DNA from: Diploptera punctata
Lineage: Eukaryota; Arthropoda; Insecta; Blattodea; Blaberidae
NCBI GenBank assembly: GCA_030220185.1
Contig: JASPKZ010007249.1
Coordinates: forward strand, 1,240,001-1,304,000
DNA length: 64,000 nt
Direction: 5' to 3'
The stretch's first letter is position 1; the number at the start of each line of letters is the position of its first letter. The notes under the pieces are model-generated. The model was not told the DNA's origin. It was given only the letters and a program-made list of their open reading frames with translations, and searched no databases. The position numbers and the translations under genes are program-made. Positions 41,642-53,092 of this stretch are shown here, in pieces.

Positions 41642-42120
41642 CTCATCGGACTTTAGCATGGTCGAGGTTTCAGAGGTGAAGAACCTTAACTTATTTAGGT
41701 CATTATTTACTTTTTGTCAACTGCCGTTGATTCATTATTGAAAAATTAAATCTTTCTTTCTGTACCAAGTGTCTCCCTACAACTTCTTTCTTTCTAGCTA
41801 GGTGAATTATTTTTTCTATTTATTATTGTATCCTAATAAATCCAGTTGTCTGAAAAGGATGACTTAACATGTTTTTAACCAAAATAATATGCAAATTTGA
41901 TTGGTTACAATGTAAAAATTAATTGTGTTATTCTCATTTTAGTCATTGTTATCCAAAATATTGTCTAGGCTTCCTGTTCATTATTGATGTTGCCATGGAT
42001 ACAATGAACTATAGCTCTCAGCACAAATGAAGGCGGGTACAGCACATCACAGAAGTACAAATTCTGCCTCGTTTAACATACAGTAGTTGTAGGCGATTGG
42101 TTCTCTGAAAGCATTATGAC

Positions 42121-43743
42121 TAGAGCGAGGATTTATATGAAGAAAATTTTACCAAAATATGAAATCAAAATAAGAAAATATGAAAAATATGAAAATTGTA
42201 ACACGAAAATATTATGAAGCTATTATTTATTAACGTTATTACATATATTTTCATATACATACATTCGGTATAATATATAGGATCCAACAGCATGTAAATG
42301 AGACAAGTAGACCTTATTTGTGGTTCAAAAATTCAAGATATTCACTATATTTCTTATTTTAATTAGCTTTTCATTAATTCCATGCCTGTAGAAAGATCAT
42401 GCTTACGATTTGAAACATTGTTAATAAATAGATCATGTCTACTGGAATATATATATATAACACAATCCATTAATTTATTCATTGATATTTAATTATGAAT
42501 TTCAAAATCCAAGGAACAAAACATAGCAACCAAAACAAACAGACTTGCATGAAATATAGCACTAAAAATTTAGATTAGGTACAATTTGGCATGATTACTA
42601 TTCTCATTGCATAAAGATATCAAAGTCCAGTAATTGTTTTTATTATTAATTTAACATTTCAAATATAATTTATCTTCCAATAATTGTATATGTAGCAATA
42701 ACCTTAAATTAGTTGTTGCTATTGATATACGTATATAAAAAGGAATTAATTATTTATTCAATTATATTTAATTATGAAATCCAAGAAACAATACATAACC
42801 AAAACAGAAATCTTTCCATGAAATATAGGACTGACAAAATTGAGACTATATACAGTTTGGTATGGTAGCTATTTACATTGCATAAATATACTGAGCTTCA
42901 ATATATGTACATGTAACAATAACATTAAATTTAATTATAATTGAGTTGTGGTTTTTTATTTTTGGTATTTGCTGATACCTATAAAAATCGAGTTATAGGA
43001 ACAATTTAATTTTGACACAAGAGATTGCAATTTATAAAATGTAGGCTAAGAAAGAATATTATTTAGTTATTTTAAATATATTTCAAATATAAAATGAACA
43101 TACCTCTTTACTACAGTAAGTGCAAAACACTATTTTACCACCCGTGGTGTAGCATTTAAATGCTGAAATCCAATCACGAACTTCAGTTTTTGGCATCTTG
43201 TTTTTCAGTAGTAGCAACAAGAAGTATGTCTGTACACAAGCAAAGTGAAGAAATTGCCTAGGTAAGAGTGGGTGGTCACTAATCTACTATTGTCCTTAAA
43301 CTTATCAATCTGTCATCGGTTCATCATGTTCTCGTTCCAGCGGGCCAAGTTACGGATAAACCCCATCCATCTCTTGACTCATCTTGTTGTTATTGCCGGT
43401 TAACGGTATTTGTTTTGTCCAGAAAGGAATTCTGGATAATTTCCACTTGTCTACGATTTACAATGTCAAAAACTTACAGAGGTACAGTCACTTCAAAAAA
43501 TATTTTTAACAAATTCCTAGAAGTGTTATTGGAAAAAAATATATATATTTTTTTTAATGTTGAAAATATGAAGCAATATGAAATATTTGCTAAAATATTA
43601 ACTTTTTGTCAAAATATTATGAAATATGAAATTTTTTTTTGGTCCCATTCAATTCTACACTTCATAAAACGTGAAGATACTTTGTCGCAATGCTCTCCGA
43701 CTTATAGTTTAAAACATGAAATTTCATAAAATTCCACGCTCTA
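42121..43743 (-). mobile_element. hAT element remnant, TIR TAGAGCG, perfect 8-bp TSD
   Basis: TIRs TAGAGCGAGGATTTATATGA and inverse of TAGAGCGTGGAATTTTATGA. The duplication ATTATGAC is perfect (42113-42120 and 43744-43751). Only an N-terminal transposase exon is recognisable inside; the rest is AT-rich. Confidence 0.88.
43090..43194 (-). pseudogene. hAT/CGGBP1-like N-terminal zinc finger
   Basis: From ATG at 43194: MPKTEVRDWISAFKCYTTGG, then KIVFCTYCSKEV. The C..C pair of a BED/CGGBP1-like finger is present. The frame runs into GAGGTATGTTC, a possible splice donor. Complements the C-terminal domain at 40950-41396. Confidence 0.6.
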
Positions 43744-44194
43744 ATTATGACATAGATATGCAAAACTCACATCAATACGACCACCTTCATTCGTTCATTT
43801 TACTTTCATTTTTTACCTATCATTTAATTTGAACAAATTGTTGATTGATAAGTAAATAATTATATTCACTTTTACATTTTTACATTATCATTTTACTATT
43901 TAAAAAGAGAGAAATAAATTTGTGAAAGATGTGAAGGAGCAAATGTTCTTGTTTGGTGTCATTTCATTCGTTTTACCATATCCATTTCTGTCCATTTTGT
44001 TTTTTTGCTCTAGTAGCAATTTATTTAAATGTCCATGTATCTGATGAAAAAAGAAATAATATACTGTTGTTGGAAGTGCTTTAGATCACTTGGTCTTGTA
44101 TGGTCATCTAGATTGATGATTACATGCAATGCTTGAGGTGAAATGAGAAAGGAACCGGGATGGTGTCAACATGTTAAGTTTATATTTTGTTTAA

Positions 44195-45015
44195 TATTCA
44201 AAAGAAGTGACACTATGAGGTTTAGTTAATTAATAATTGAGTTAGAATTTAACATCTCACCTCATAATTGTAGATTTTTCAAAAACATGTTTCAATACTT
44301 CTGTGCATTATCTACAGTTCCATCTAACTGTTGAATTGATGGTTGGCGATCCTGTAGGTTGCTTCCTGCTCCCTGTGATGGCTAACCATGAACTTCCAAA
44401 TTAAATCCCTTTCCCCAAGAATTTCAAAATTCATGATTCTTCTTTTATTTGATCCTTAGAGTTATCTGTTTCATTAATTTGGCCTTCAATTATGCTTCTT
44501 CTTTTTTCCTTCTTTTTTAACTATGCATATGCAGTTATTGCAGATTTATCTTATTTCCCCATTTTTAACATTTCTAAGGTGTTCTTTCAATCTTGTGTTC
44601 AAGTGCCTTTTTGTTTTTAAATTATTATAGATTAATTAAAACAAACAAAAATGAAAAGATTAATGAAGGCAATAAATCAGGGATTTATCAAATTCATTAC
44701 AAAGATTGCAAAAAAATATATTAACAAAAAGGAACTTGAACATAAGATTGAAGGAACGCCTTAGAAATGTTAAGAATAGGGAAATAGATAAATCTGCACA
44801 TGCATGGTCCAAAAAAACTTAGAATCAAAGTAAAGGCCAAATTTAATGAAACACAAGTCTTAGGAACCCACAGTTTTGGAAAAAATTCATTTCCAGAAAA
44901 ATAAAAGAAGAATCATAAATTTTGAAATTCCTGCTGATTGTAGTCTAAGAGACTTAATATTTTGTTATGGTCATTTTCAGATCTACTAGGTAGAATTACT
45001 TAAGATATGTACAAA
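44195..45015. mobile_element. Inverted PLE pair, diverged
   Basis: GTGACACTATGAGGTTTAG, then TCTCACCTCATAATTGTAG. On the - strand there is a core CUGUAGA, stem II AAUGC/GUAUU, GAAA, ACAUGU. The + arm (44640-44990) keeps the start of the nuclease domain, SGIYQIHYKDCKKIYI, and the C-terminal KIINFEIP end. Broken by stops. Confidence 0.7.
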
Positions 45016-45168
45016 TTTTCCCAAAAACTTTCCATGAGATTAACCTCATTCCTAAGGAATTTGCTAATAGTAGATTTAACTCTCTTATTTTGTTAACTTT
45101 TTTATTCCCTGCATTATATTTTGTTTTCCTCTAAAGATGTTGAAAAATATAGACATGAAACAAGCAAT

Positions 45169-45236
45169 AGTAATACCGGGAGTCGAACCCTGGACCTCTG
45201 ACTCTGTACGTCAGTGCGGTAACTGTTACGCCATTC
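45169..45236 (-). tRNA. tRNA-like, second type (loop GTACAGA)
   Basis: GGCGTAACAGTTACCGCACT D-arm region, anticodon stem CTGAC/GTCAG with loop GTACAGA, T-arm CCAGGGTTCGACTCCCGG. Same loop as the copy at 47311. Acceptor pairing is poor. Repeat-derived. Confidence 0.45.
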
Positions 45237-45371
45237 AAACTTCTTCTACTTATACAATTAATTCTCCTTTCATCCGAAGGCCGATAGCTTGCTATCAACA
45301 ATGCCATCTGACGACTTCTTTTCGAAGTATTTTTCTATTAAAAATTAAACATTAATTTTTAAGTGGTTAAA

Positions 45372-45492
45372 GCTACTATTTTGATGTTATATTTTAAATT
45401 AACTTGTTCCAGAATTGGATATAGTTTTCTTTCTAAAATAAAACTATATCCAATTCTGGAACGTGTTAATTTAAAATATAACATAAAAAAAC
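45372..45492. repeat. Long perfect hairpin, 45-bp arms
   Basis: ATGTTATATTTTAAATTAAC..GTTCCAGAATTGGATATAG and its complement around a 16-base loop. No ribozyme core. The flanks CTACTATTTTG and GTAATATTTTG may be a decayed duplication. Confidence 0.7.
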
Positions 45493-45716
45493 AGTAATAT
45501 TTTGTGTATATTTCTGTAAACATTGTACTTGCCATTACAATAAAACTGGCTCAGGAATGGGATGCAAGGAAAGATGAGCCATTTCCAACATAATAGGGTA
45601 CAAGGTAATGACTATACGAGTATGTAAGTAGCAGTATACTGAATATTCTTGTAATATTTTAATGGAATATCAGTAATGATCACCTGAACAAATATTTGAA
45701 AAAGAGAATCCTATTG

Positions 45717-45871
45717 ACGATTTTATTATTAATTTAACACTTCTCATTGTTGAAGCTATGGTTTCAAGCATTTGGCGTGAGGGAATTACAACGTACATAA
45801 GAGCACTTGGCCCGGAAAGCCAAGGGTCCCGGGTTCGAGTCCTGGTCTAGGCGAAAATTTTTCTCTTCAAA
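45717..45871 (+). mobile_element. Truncated clamped tRNA element, 12-bp TSD
   Basis: Perfect duplication AGAATCCTATTG (45705-45716 and 45872-45883). Contains the spacer end (CATTTGGCGTGAGGGAATTA), AAGAGCACTTGGCCC..GCCAAGGG, GGGTTCGAGTCCTGGTC and the AATTTTTCTCTTC tail. The tRNA 5' half is deleted. Confidence 0.8.
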
Positions 45872-45959
45872 AGAATCCTATTGTTTTGTTCTCTCATAAG
45901 TCACTTCTGTTGAGAGTATGGTCGTCTTTTTCATTATATATATATATATATATATATAT

Positions 45960-46271
45960 CAATCCATAGTAATTCTGTCCGAGGGCAGTTCTTTCACAGC
46001 AATCATAGCATTTTCATGCTATGCTTTGCAGCTTTACTAGGGAATTATAGGTGTGGTAGCTTCCCGTTGCTTTCCACACTGTTGGAAAGATGATGATGGT
46101 GGCCGGATGATTTTCGGGAACCGTTGGGCCCTAAGCTTCCTGACATTTGTCTTACAGGTGAGGAAAAACCCCGAAAAGAACCTCATCCAGGAGCCTGTAC
46201 CAACCAGGAATCGAACCCGGGCCCGTTGCGTGACAAGGCAGCACGTTACCTCGAGACCACAGTGGTGGACT
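45960..46271 (-). mobile_element. SINE family C, full length
   Basis: - strand: CACTGTGGTCTCGAGGTAAC, CGGGTTCGATTCCTGG, the CTGTAAGACAAATGTCAGG body, (CATCAT)n, GAAAGCAACGGGAAGCTACC, and GCATGAAAATGCTATG. Ends at a TA microsatellite. Confidence 0.88.
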
Positions 46272-46495
46272 ATATATATTCCTAGGTTTTCTTTACTTAT
46301 ATATTACTTTCATTAACCTAATGGACTCTTATTTAAATGCCTGCTAACTTTCCCCTCCACTCAGATTTAAATGGCCACACAAGACAGGAGGTGTCATTCT
46401 CTTTACATGCAAACACAAAAATGCTGATAGAATGGAATTTAATAAATATTTTTATTTAGAAATTTTAGTGAAGGCTTCTGAATAAATCTTCTTAC

Positions 46496-46894
46496 CTAAA
46501 ACAATATTTTGGTGTGGTAAATCTCAAAACTTTCCGGGACATGAATTGGAACTTCACACTTTTTGCACTGAAATGTAGTTTCACTTCTTTGTTCTGTTTT
46601 GAACACACATTTGTAGGGTTTCTTTTTATTGTCTGTGCTGGGGATATACAATGGAAAGTGAGCCCAGTTCCTTGCCTGTAAACTGACAGGGGTTGTACTT
46701 GATGATGGGGGGCCTCTCACATTGTAGGATGGCAGCTGAATTGTCTCCAATAACTGCTTGGCGACAGCTATTCTGAAGGTCGAATATGCTGTCTTGTGAT
46801 CTATGAAATTATTGTAGACCACAAAAGAGTTAAACATACATATGTCCAGCAAATAGAAAAATAATTTTCTGTATCCTTTTACAGTGCGACACAT
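46496..46894 (-). pseudogene. piggyBac transposase C-terminal region
   Basis: YRKLFFYLLDICMFNSFVVY and VAKQLLETIQLPSY belong to the late catalytic domain. A cysteine-rich end follows (KPYKCVFKTEQRSETTFQCK, KCEVPIHVPESFEIYHT), the zinc-binding tail of piggyBac enzymes, with some cysteines missing. Most of the catalytic domain is absent. Confidence 0.8.
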
Positions 46895-47199
46895 TTTAGG
46901 GAAAAGGGCAGTGATCTGGTCTTACAGGCCTTTCATTGCATCCTGGCAGAGTCTTGGTTTTTTTTATTTATTCCCTACGTCTTTGCCCTTTTACCCTCCT
47001 CAGTTTTCCTGTCGGTGTTATGTCTCCTGTCTGATGTTTCGAGGTCAAAACTCTCTAATAAACTCAGAATCCCGTCACGATCCTCATGCTTAGACGCCAT
47101 TTCATAGACTGAGCACTGCAAATTTCTTCTATATATTTCTAACATAAATATTAGATTTAGATAAATTAAATATATATAATTAAATCATTTATATTATAT

Positions 47200-47250
<51 letters not shown>

Positions 47251-47310
47251 ATAATTAAATGTTTAACATTGAGCAATGCAAGCTTAATATGGTATGATAA
47301 GAAAAATAAA

Positions 47311-47381
47311 TGCCTGGACGGGATTCGAACCCGGATCTCTGAGTCTGTACCTCAGCGTGATATCCATTACACTACCAGGCG
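47311..47381 (-). tRNA. tRNA-like, second type, clamped
   Basis: GCCTGGT/TCCAGGC acceptor, GTGTAATGGATATCAC D-arm, anticodon stem CTGAG/CTCAG with loop GTACAGA, T-arm CCGGGTTCGAATCCCG. The best-folded member of the second type. Clamped by AAGAAAAATAA and TTATTTTTCTT. Confidence 0.6.
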
Positions 47382-48411
47382 AATCCAATTCAAACACTTA
47401 TTTTTCTTATATATGTATTATACTCTCCATTATTACTAGATGTTGCGAGAACACTGTCTTCACTGCCATCAAGTAGCTGACTATAACAAGTAAGCAAATT
47501 AAAGACCATATATATATGAAGCCATACAATTAAATACGTACTAATAATAAATATATTTACTATAATCACATAAATAAGTGAATATATATATTAACTAATT
47601 ATTCAATAATATAATTGTACAGCTTCTAATTTCACGATTTCTTACAAAAAAAGGCATTTTATCCAACACACTTTCTCTCAGGAACCTAGAAAAACTACCA
47701 CATTAGACATCTATGGGGTAGTTTGGAAGTTGTTGCAAAATATATGAGCTTGTGCGCTTGACGTGAATATCACATCATTCGAAGACTGGGCCTCACTAGA
47801 GCACGCGTGAACGTCACGTCATACGAGTTGAATGGGTTAATATCCTAGTTGAGGAAATCCCATTAAAATAATGTGGTACAAAATTATATTTTTATTATAG
47901 TTAAAAGACTTAATTTAGGCACTTTTTTTATAATTTAAACATTCTTAAATTATTATTAACATTCTCTTCTAAAGTTTTAATTCATTTAAAAGTTATTCTA
48001 AAGTGATGTCTGGTATTCCTTACTTTTGTAATTTATTACATATCTAAAGAATGTATTCAAAAATCAATTTAAAGAATTTTTAACAACATTTTATCAATAG
48101 CTCTTGTTTAATGTAATTTAGTACCATACTTTTATACATAGGTTATATATTATAGTAAGTTAAAAATCTGAACATGTAATTAACATAAAAGTTCAATGTA
48201 ATTAACACGTTAAACTCTTAATATAGGCAGCATTTGTTCAGAATTCTTGTTGGTATTGTAAATAGTTCTGCTTCATCTTGTTTAAAAAAATTATATTTAA
48301 AAAAAAAATTTTGTCTTCATCCTATGATCTTCTTTTTGAGTGCTTCTAGCTTTTTAAGAATTTTTTTCTTTTATCTTCGTTATTTTGTAAGTTTACCTTA
48401 AACAGAAGCTA

Positions 48412-50005
48412 TTAAACCTTCAGAGCGGATGGAGTTAAATGGCCGGGAATACTCTGATGTGGGAGGAAGTTCTCCTGTATTTAAACTCAGCCGTTCAGTG
48501 CCAGTATTCCAATAACGCATTTAAATTGATATATCTTGAGTAATTTAAATGTTTTTGCAATTCGTTTATGGTGAACCCTTAATATAATATTTAATTAAAT
48601 AAATTTGTTACGGTTCTCGCGTAACATCTCTGCATTTTTGCAGACTTATTTATGGTTGTTGTGCCACAGTTGAAATAGGTCTTTTTTGTAAATTTCTCAC
48701 ATAAGTGACACAGTGAATTGCACTAGGGATTCTTTGAAGAATTCAGAGAACTGGCTTTACCCAACAACAAAACGAAATATTTACACAAAGAGAAGGGTCT
48801 TAAAAAAAAAGAATGAACTTCAAAAATTGGTGTGATAAATCTTCAAAATGTAAACCAGCTGTTTGACACTCAGGCAACAATAAGTATTTTTTTCCCTTGT
48901 GTTTACTTTGTTCATGTTTATTACAAATACATTGCTTCTATGCGCTGACCTTCTTTCTTGTAGGGGGGGGGCAGCCTTCTCCAAATGTGTCTTTCTAACA
49001 CTTTGGAAACATTATTTTAGGTCGTGTGCCTTCAAAAAATTGTCTTTCTACACATCAGACCTGTTGTGCTAAAAGACCTTCATCAACCCTAAATTTCAAT
49101 GTCTTTCTTCTGGTTTCCAAACTGAAACTGAAACCAGTTGATGAAATATGACTATAATAGTTTCACCGGAGGTGTGGACTTAAAAGATCAACATGTTACA
49201 AGCCGGAAGATCGAGGGTTTGAGTCCCGGTGGATCAGAATTTTTAAACTGAACCAAACATTCAGGCGGCACTGTGACCCCGGGGTTGACTCAGCCTCTAA
49301 CTGAAATGAGTAGCAGATGCTTGTTATAGGCCGTCAGACAGAGATAAGTACTCGGCTTACATCAAGTACCGATAGTCTAGAAAAAGTGGGAGTCTTAACC
49401 TCCTAATATCCCAAGAACCTTCTAAGGTCTGTAGTGGACCACTTTACCTTTTAGATACTGACTGAATTGTAGACTAACTACCCTTCCATAATGTAAGGAT
49501 ATCGTCATTTGAAATATATATATATATATATATCTGAAATTTACTGTTGTGGTCCTGTACTATAGCGTGAATCGGAAATAACTTTGTTGGGCCTTTATAT
49601 ATACTGAATTTTGCGGCATTATTATTAAAAATGAAGAGATTTGAAAATAGATTCAATTTGATAGACAAGCTAATCTACAAAAAAAAAAAGGCGAATTTAG
49701 TTTTATAAGAAATCCTTTATCAAGTTATAAATTTAAGAAAAATGTCAGAGGCCACAAGAATAAATGCAAATATAAAATTATTTTAACTTGTTACTGAGGG
49801 CCGCAATCAGTTAATATATGCACTAATATAAACTTTGAAGTCTCTACATAAAATTTGTATAAACGGTAAATAGTTAATGTAAACACAAAGGTCATAATTA
49901 CAGTTTAAAGCAGTGCGTGTAGCTAGCGTACATGTCACGTCGTTCCGCATTTGCTGAAGAATTAAACTTGCGTACATGTCACGTCGCTCCACGCTGACGG
50001 GTTAA
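48412..50005. mobile_element. Possible non-autonomous piggyBac-like element
   Basis: The right end reads GACGGG|TTAA at 50002-50005. Subterminal direct repeats GCGTACATGTCACGTCG occur at about 49927 and 49971. A left TTAA at 48412 is followed by ACCTTCAGAGCGGATGGAG, which partly matches the right end in inverse. The interior is non-coding and holds a SINE. The left boundary is weak. Confidence 0.35.
49190..49450 (+). mobile_element. SINE family A
   Basis: GGAAGATCGAGGGTTTGAGT (B box), TTTTTAAACTGAACCAAAC, GGCGGCACTGTGACCCC, GACTCAGCCTCTAACTGAAA, ATAGTCTAGAAAAAGTGGGA, ending ACCACTTTACCTTTT. The tRNA 5' end is lost. Confidence 0.85.
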
Positions 50006-50129
50006 ATTGAAATATGGTAGGATTTGGTAATTTTATGATATTTACTTTAAATTTACTAAAAATAAATAATTATTTTATAAGTTCAGTTTCTATCTACTTG
50101 TAAAGCAGATTTTGCTTCAAGATATTGAA

Positions 50130-50400
50130 GCATGACTTATGTTTTACCTCATATTTTCTCACCTGGAAATGTTTCACAGACCATTGTCTCCATAGTCAAC
50201 TAGATCCTGACTATTAATGAATCTTGAAGTTCCTGGGGAGAAGGATTTGATCGTGATGTTCATCTACCTACCACCACAGAGAAAGAATCTTTAAGGTATC
50301 TGATGGCCAACACAAAAGTCAGAATTTATTTGAGAATGTGGACATGATCTCCGAAACATGTCCAGATGAGAAAATATAACATGAGGTGAAGTGTACATTT
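50130..50400. mobile_element. Small inverted PLE pair with variant hammerhead
   Basis: TACCTCATATTTTCTCACC at 50146 and the inverse AGAAAATATAACATGAGGTG at 50369. On the + strand AATCTTGAAGTTCCTGGGGA is the Penelope C-terminal remnant. + ribozyme at 50325-50368. Confidence 0.7.
50325..50368 (+). ncRNA. Hammerhead-like ribozyme, U3-A8 type
   Basis: UUGAGAA, short stem II GGA/UCC, GAAA, stem III ACAUGU, GUC. The same paired change at positions 3 and 8 as in the 6455 copy, but in an otherwise different family. Confidence 0.5.
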
Positions 50401-51411
50401 CTGGTTCAGTCTCTTGATAATATCACCTGAGAGTGTGACTTTCTATTAATCTTTGATTAAAACTATTCCTTGTTTCTGAAGATCTTAAAAAACTACCATT
50501 ACAGATCCATTGATTTTAAAAATAAATTGTAAAATACATATTATGAAATAGCTGCTTTCATGAAATTACATAACATTATCCTATTGCTGAATGAATTTAA
50601 TTTTATGATATTTGTTTTACTGTAACTTTTGACAATAATTAATTACAAGTTATTTAGTTATAATGGAGTAGTTATATAGGTATTTCTCTGTAACAATAAA
50701 TTTCATATTAAGTCAACTTGCCGAGGCTTACAACAATAAGGTATAAGATACATGAAGAAGCGCATGTTATATGCCTATAAATTTATGATTCACACAGTAG
50801 ATTTGTCATCAATCTACAGTTACGTAGTTTATATATATATAGATGCATACACACACAAGATTATTCAACTGCATCTTCTCTCCAACTGGATTGTTATTGA
50901 GTTATTGTTTGGAGGTACAGATTCAGTTTCATAATTCATAGTTATGATGAAAAAGGAACCAGGATGGTGTCATTGAGCTTTGACAATAGGCCTATACTAA
51001 TAATCTGCTCAAAATACTTATTTATATTGTTTGGTGTACAGTTGTGTATGCTTTGTTTTCTTACATGTCTAAAATAAAAATATAAAATTCAAAGGATATA
51101 TAATATAATGCAAAGAGAATCTGACAGATAGTAAATTTATCACTCTAATTTTCAATAATATTTAATTCTCTGCAATATATACTGTTAAAAACTTTAGACA
51201 TGATACGAACAATTAAAAAATAAGTATGGGTATTTATTGTAACCCAAATTGCTCAGGAATGGAATATAGGAAAGGATGTGCTATTTGCAAAATGGGAAGG
51301 TACAAGCTAATTCCTTATAAATTGTAATACAAATGTAGAAATTTGATGAACTACACTATATATACTTTTTCTGATGGAATTTTAGTAATAGATCACCTGA
51401 TCACCATTTTA

Positions 51412-52072
51412 CGGAGGGTTGTTCACGATTCCTGGGGACAAGTTTGCATCACTAACCTGCTTATGAAAACCCGTGTCTCCACCAGCGGTTATGTTCGATT
51501 GGATGGCCTTGGACCCTAGCTATCGCTCTGCAATGGAGTTTCGACTGCGGAAGTGCTTTACAAAGAACAGGGATGTCAATTTTGGACCACTCCTCCTTGC
51601 AGGCTTTCCATAGACCTTCAATAGAGCGTGGTCTCATACTTCCAAGCGCTCTTTTTAGGAGACCAAACGCACAAAAATCCATGGGTGCAGCATCGGGGGA
51701 CTTGACAGGTAACTGCATGTATTTGTTGTCTGCTCCATTGTCTCCATGAACTGGCGTAGCAGCAGAGGTGTGGCTTGAAGCTTTATCTGATGGATCCAGA
51801 CATTGTTCACTTCTCTACCGTAGGGGGAAGGTATCTCAGAGGTATAAATTGGTGACAGGACATTCCTTTGGTAGTAGGCAGAGTTAACTTTAGCTCTTTT
51901 CCTACTCTGCGGATGATTAACTTGCCATTGTAGCAAAATCCTGCAATTATCATGAAGCCGCGTGAAAAACTTTCCCTGCAGTCGGTATACCACTTTTCAA
52001 AATTTTTTTCACCTCTTGGACAGTAAAAAATTGCTTGTGGCTTATTTGTATCATTAAGGTGTGTATATATGT

Positions 52073-52121
<49 letters not shown>

Positions 52122-52728
52122 TAATCTAAAGTTACTCTAAACTTCCATTTATCACCTGCAAGATGGCGTTCATAGAGCTTTCTACTGTTGGTGCCCCTTT
52201 CTGCAATGTGTCTCGGTAGGTGCTTGTGAACCCAGCTTTTATGTCGCTTTTCTAAGTTTAAATTGTTGTTTATTATGTTGTTTACGGTTGCTAGAGAGAT
52301 GCCCAACTTCACTGCTATTGCTCGTTAGGTGACTGGATTGTTTCCTGTCACAAGGGTTTTAACCTTCCTGACCACCTCAGGGGTGCAGCTTGTAGTAGGC
52401 TTAGGGTGTGCTTGTTTTTCCCCTTAGGAATCAATCCCATACAAGTTTTACCTTTTTTTGTTAAGAACTGAGTAAATCCCATTCCTGGATATTTGCACAT
52501 TTCATGATAGCACTATAGCTGTAATTAGCATCACAGAGGACTGTTACGTATCCCTCTCAGAAAGGATCGATTTTCCTTGGCATACTAACGAGCAAACCAG
52601 ATCCGAACACTGTGGCAGGTAGCACTCGACTGAATGAACATGTGCTGTTGTGGGCAGCATCTCTATGTAAATAGTAGTGACGTCATCACCTTTCAAACTT
52701 TTCCCCAGGAATCGTGAACAACCCTCCG
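51412..52728 (-). mobile_element. Tc1/mariner-like element
   Basis: TIRs CGGAGGGTTGTTCACGATTC and inverse of CGGAGGGTTGTTCACGATTC at 52709-52728, continuing CTGGGG. Target TA at both ends (51410-51411, 52729-52730). 1.3 kb is the normal length. A degenerate transposase runs on the - strand. Confidence 0.93.
51461..52420 (-). pseudogene. Mariner-type transposase, degenerate
   Basis: N-terminal helix-turn-helix remnant KLGISLATVNNIINNNLNLE, a middle with RHIAERGTNSRKLYERHLAG, and a C-terminal catalytic end with KSPDAAPMDFCAFGLLKRAL followed by GLWKACKEEWSKIDIPVLCK. The last catalytic acid lies in the SPDAAPMD block. Several frameshifts and a TA run at 52083 split the gene. Confidence 0.8.
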
Positions 52729-52819
52729 TATTTGGTCAGTTGAACATTTTTAAGTGCTTTAATATCAAAATTGTGTTTAAAAGCAATTCCAGGATGGTGC
52801 CACTCTAGCTCAGAAGTAA

Positions 52820-53050
52820 GGGAATGGATTCAAGTCATTTCAATAAGAACTGGAACCTCATACCACCCCATTTCAAGCCTTAAAGATTCAATATAATTTT
52901 TTTATTTTAATTTTGTATTTGATTTTGTACATGTTTGTTATTTTTTAACTTAACATTGAACTGCTTTTTTTATAAGTTTAATTTTGTATTACTCTTTATG
53001 ATCGTGTGTTATATTTCTGTATTTTTTAGATCATCTTAACTTCAAGACAG

Positions 53051-53089
<39 letters not shown>

Positions 53090-53092
53090 TCA
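52820..53092 (+). repeat. LINE 3' tail ending in (ATT)n
   Basis: TTTTATTTTAATTTTGTATT-type 3' UTR, ATCTTAACTTCAAGACAGG, then a long ATT run. No coding part. Confidence 0.4.

Larger units (their letters stand above)
46317..47836 (-). mobile_element. piggyBac-like element, internally deleted
   Basis: TTAA at 46313-46316 and 47837-47840. Ends CCTAATGGACTCTTAT and (inverse) CCCATTCAACTCGTAT agree at about 11 of 16 bases. The - strand encodes a transposase C-terminus, and an apparent N-terminal start (MASKHEDRDGILSLLESFDL) lies at about 47100. A tRNA-like repeat sits between the coding part and the 5' end. Confidence 0.6.

Noticed and set aside
43415..43729. 104-codon + frame in the hAT element
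   Set aside because: AT-driven composition with long K, N, I, F runs and no domain; the recognisable coding piece is on the other strand.
45960..46316. 87-codon + frame with NRTRARCVTRQHVTSRPQWW
   Set aside because: Antisense translation of SINE family C.
47206..47439. 77-codon open frame starting in a TA run and ending over a tRNA-like repeat
   Set aside because: The YIYIYI start is microsatellite and the rest is antisense of a tRNA-like sequence. The CLDGIRTRISESVPQRD stretch is the translation of that repeat.
51655..51993. 112-codon - strand frame in the mariner element
   Set aside because: Out of frame with the transposase blocks; the SPDAAPMD frame is the real one.
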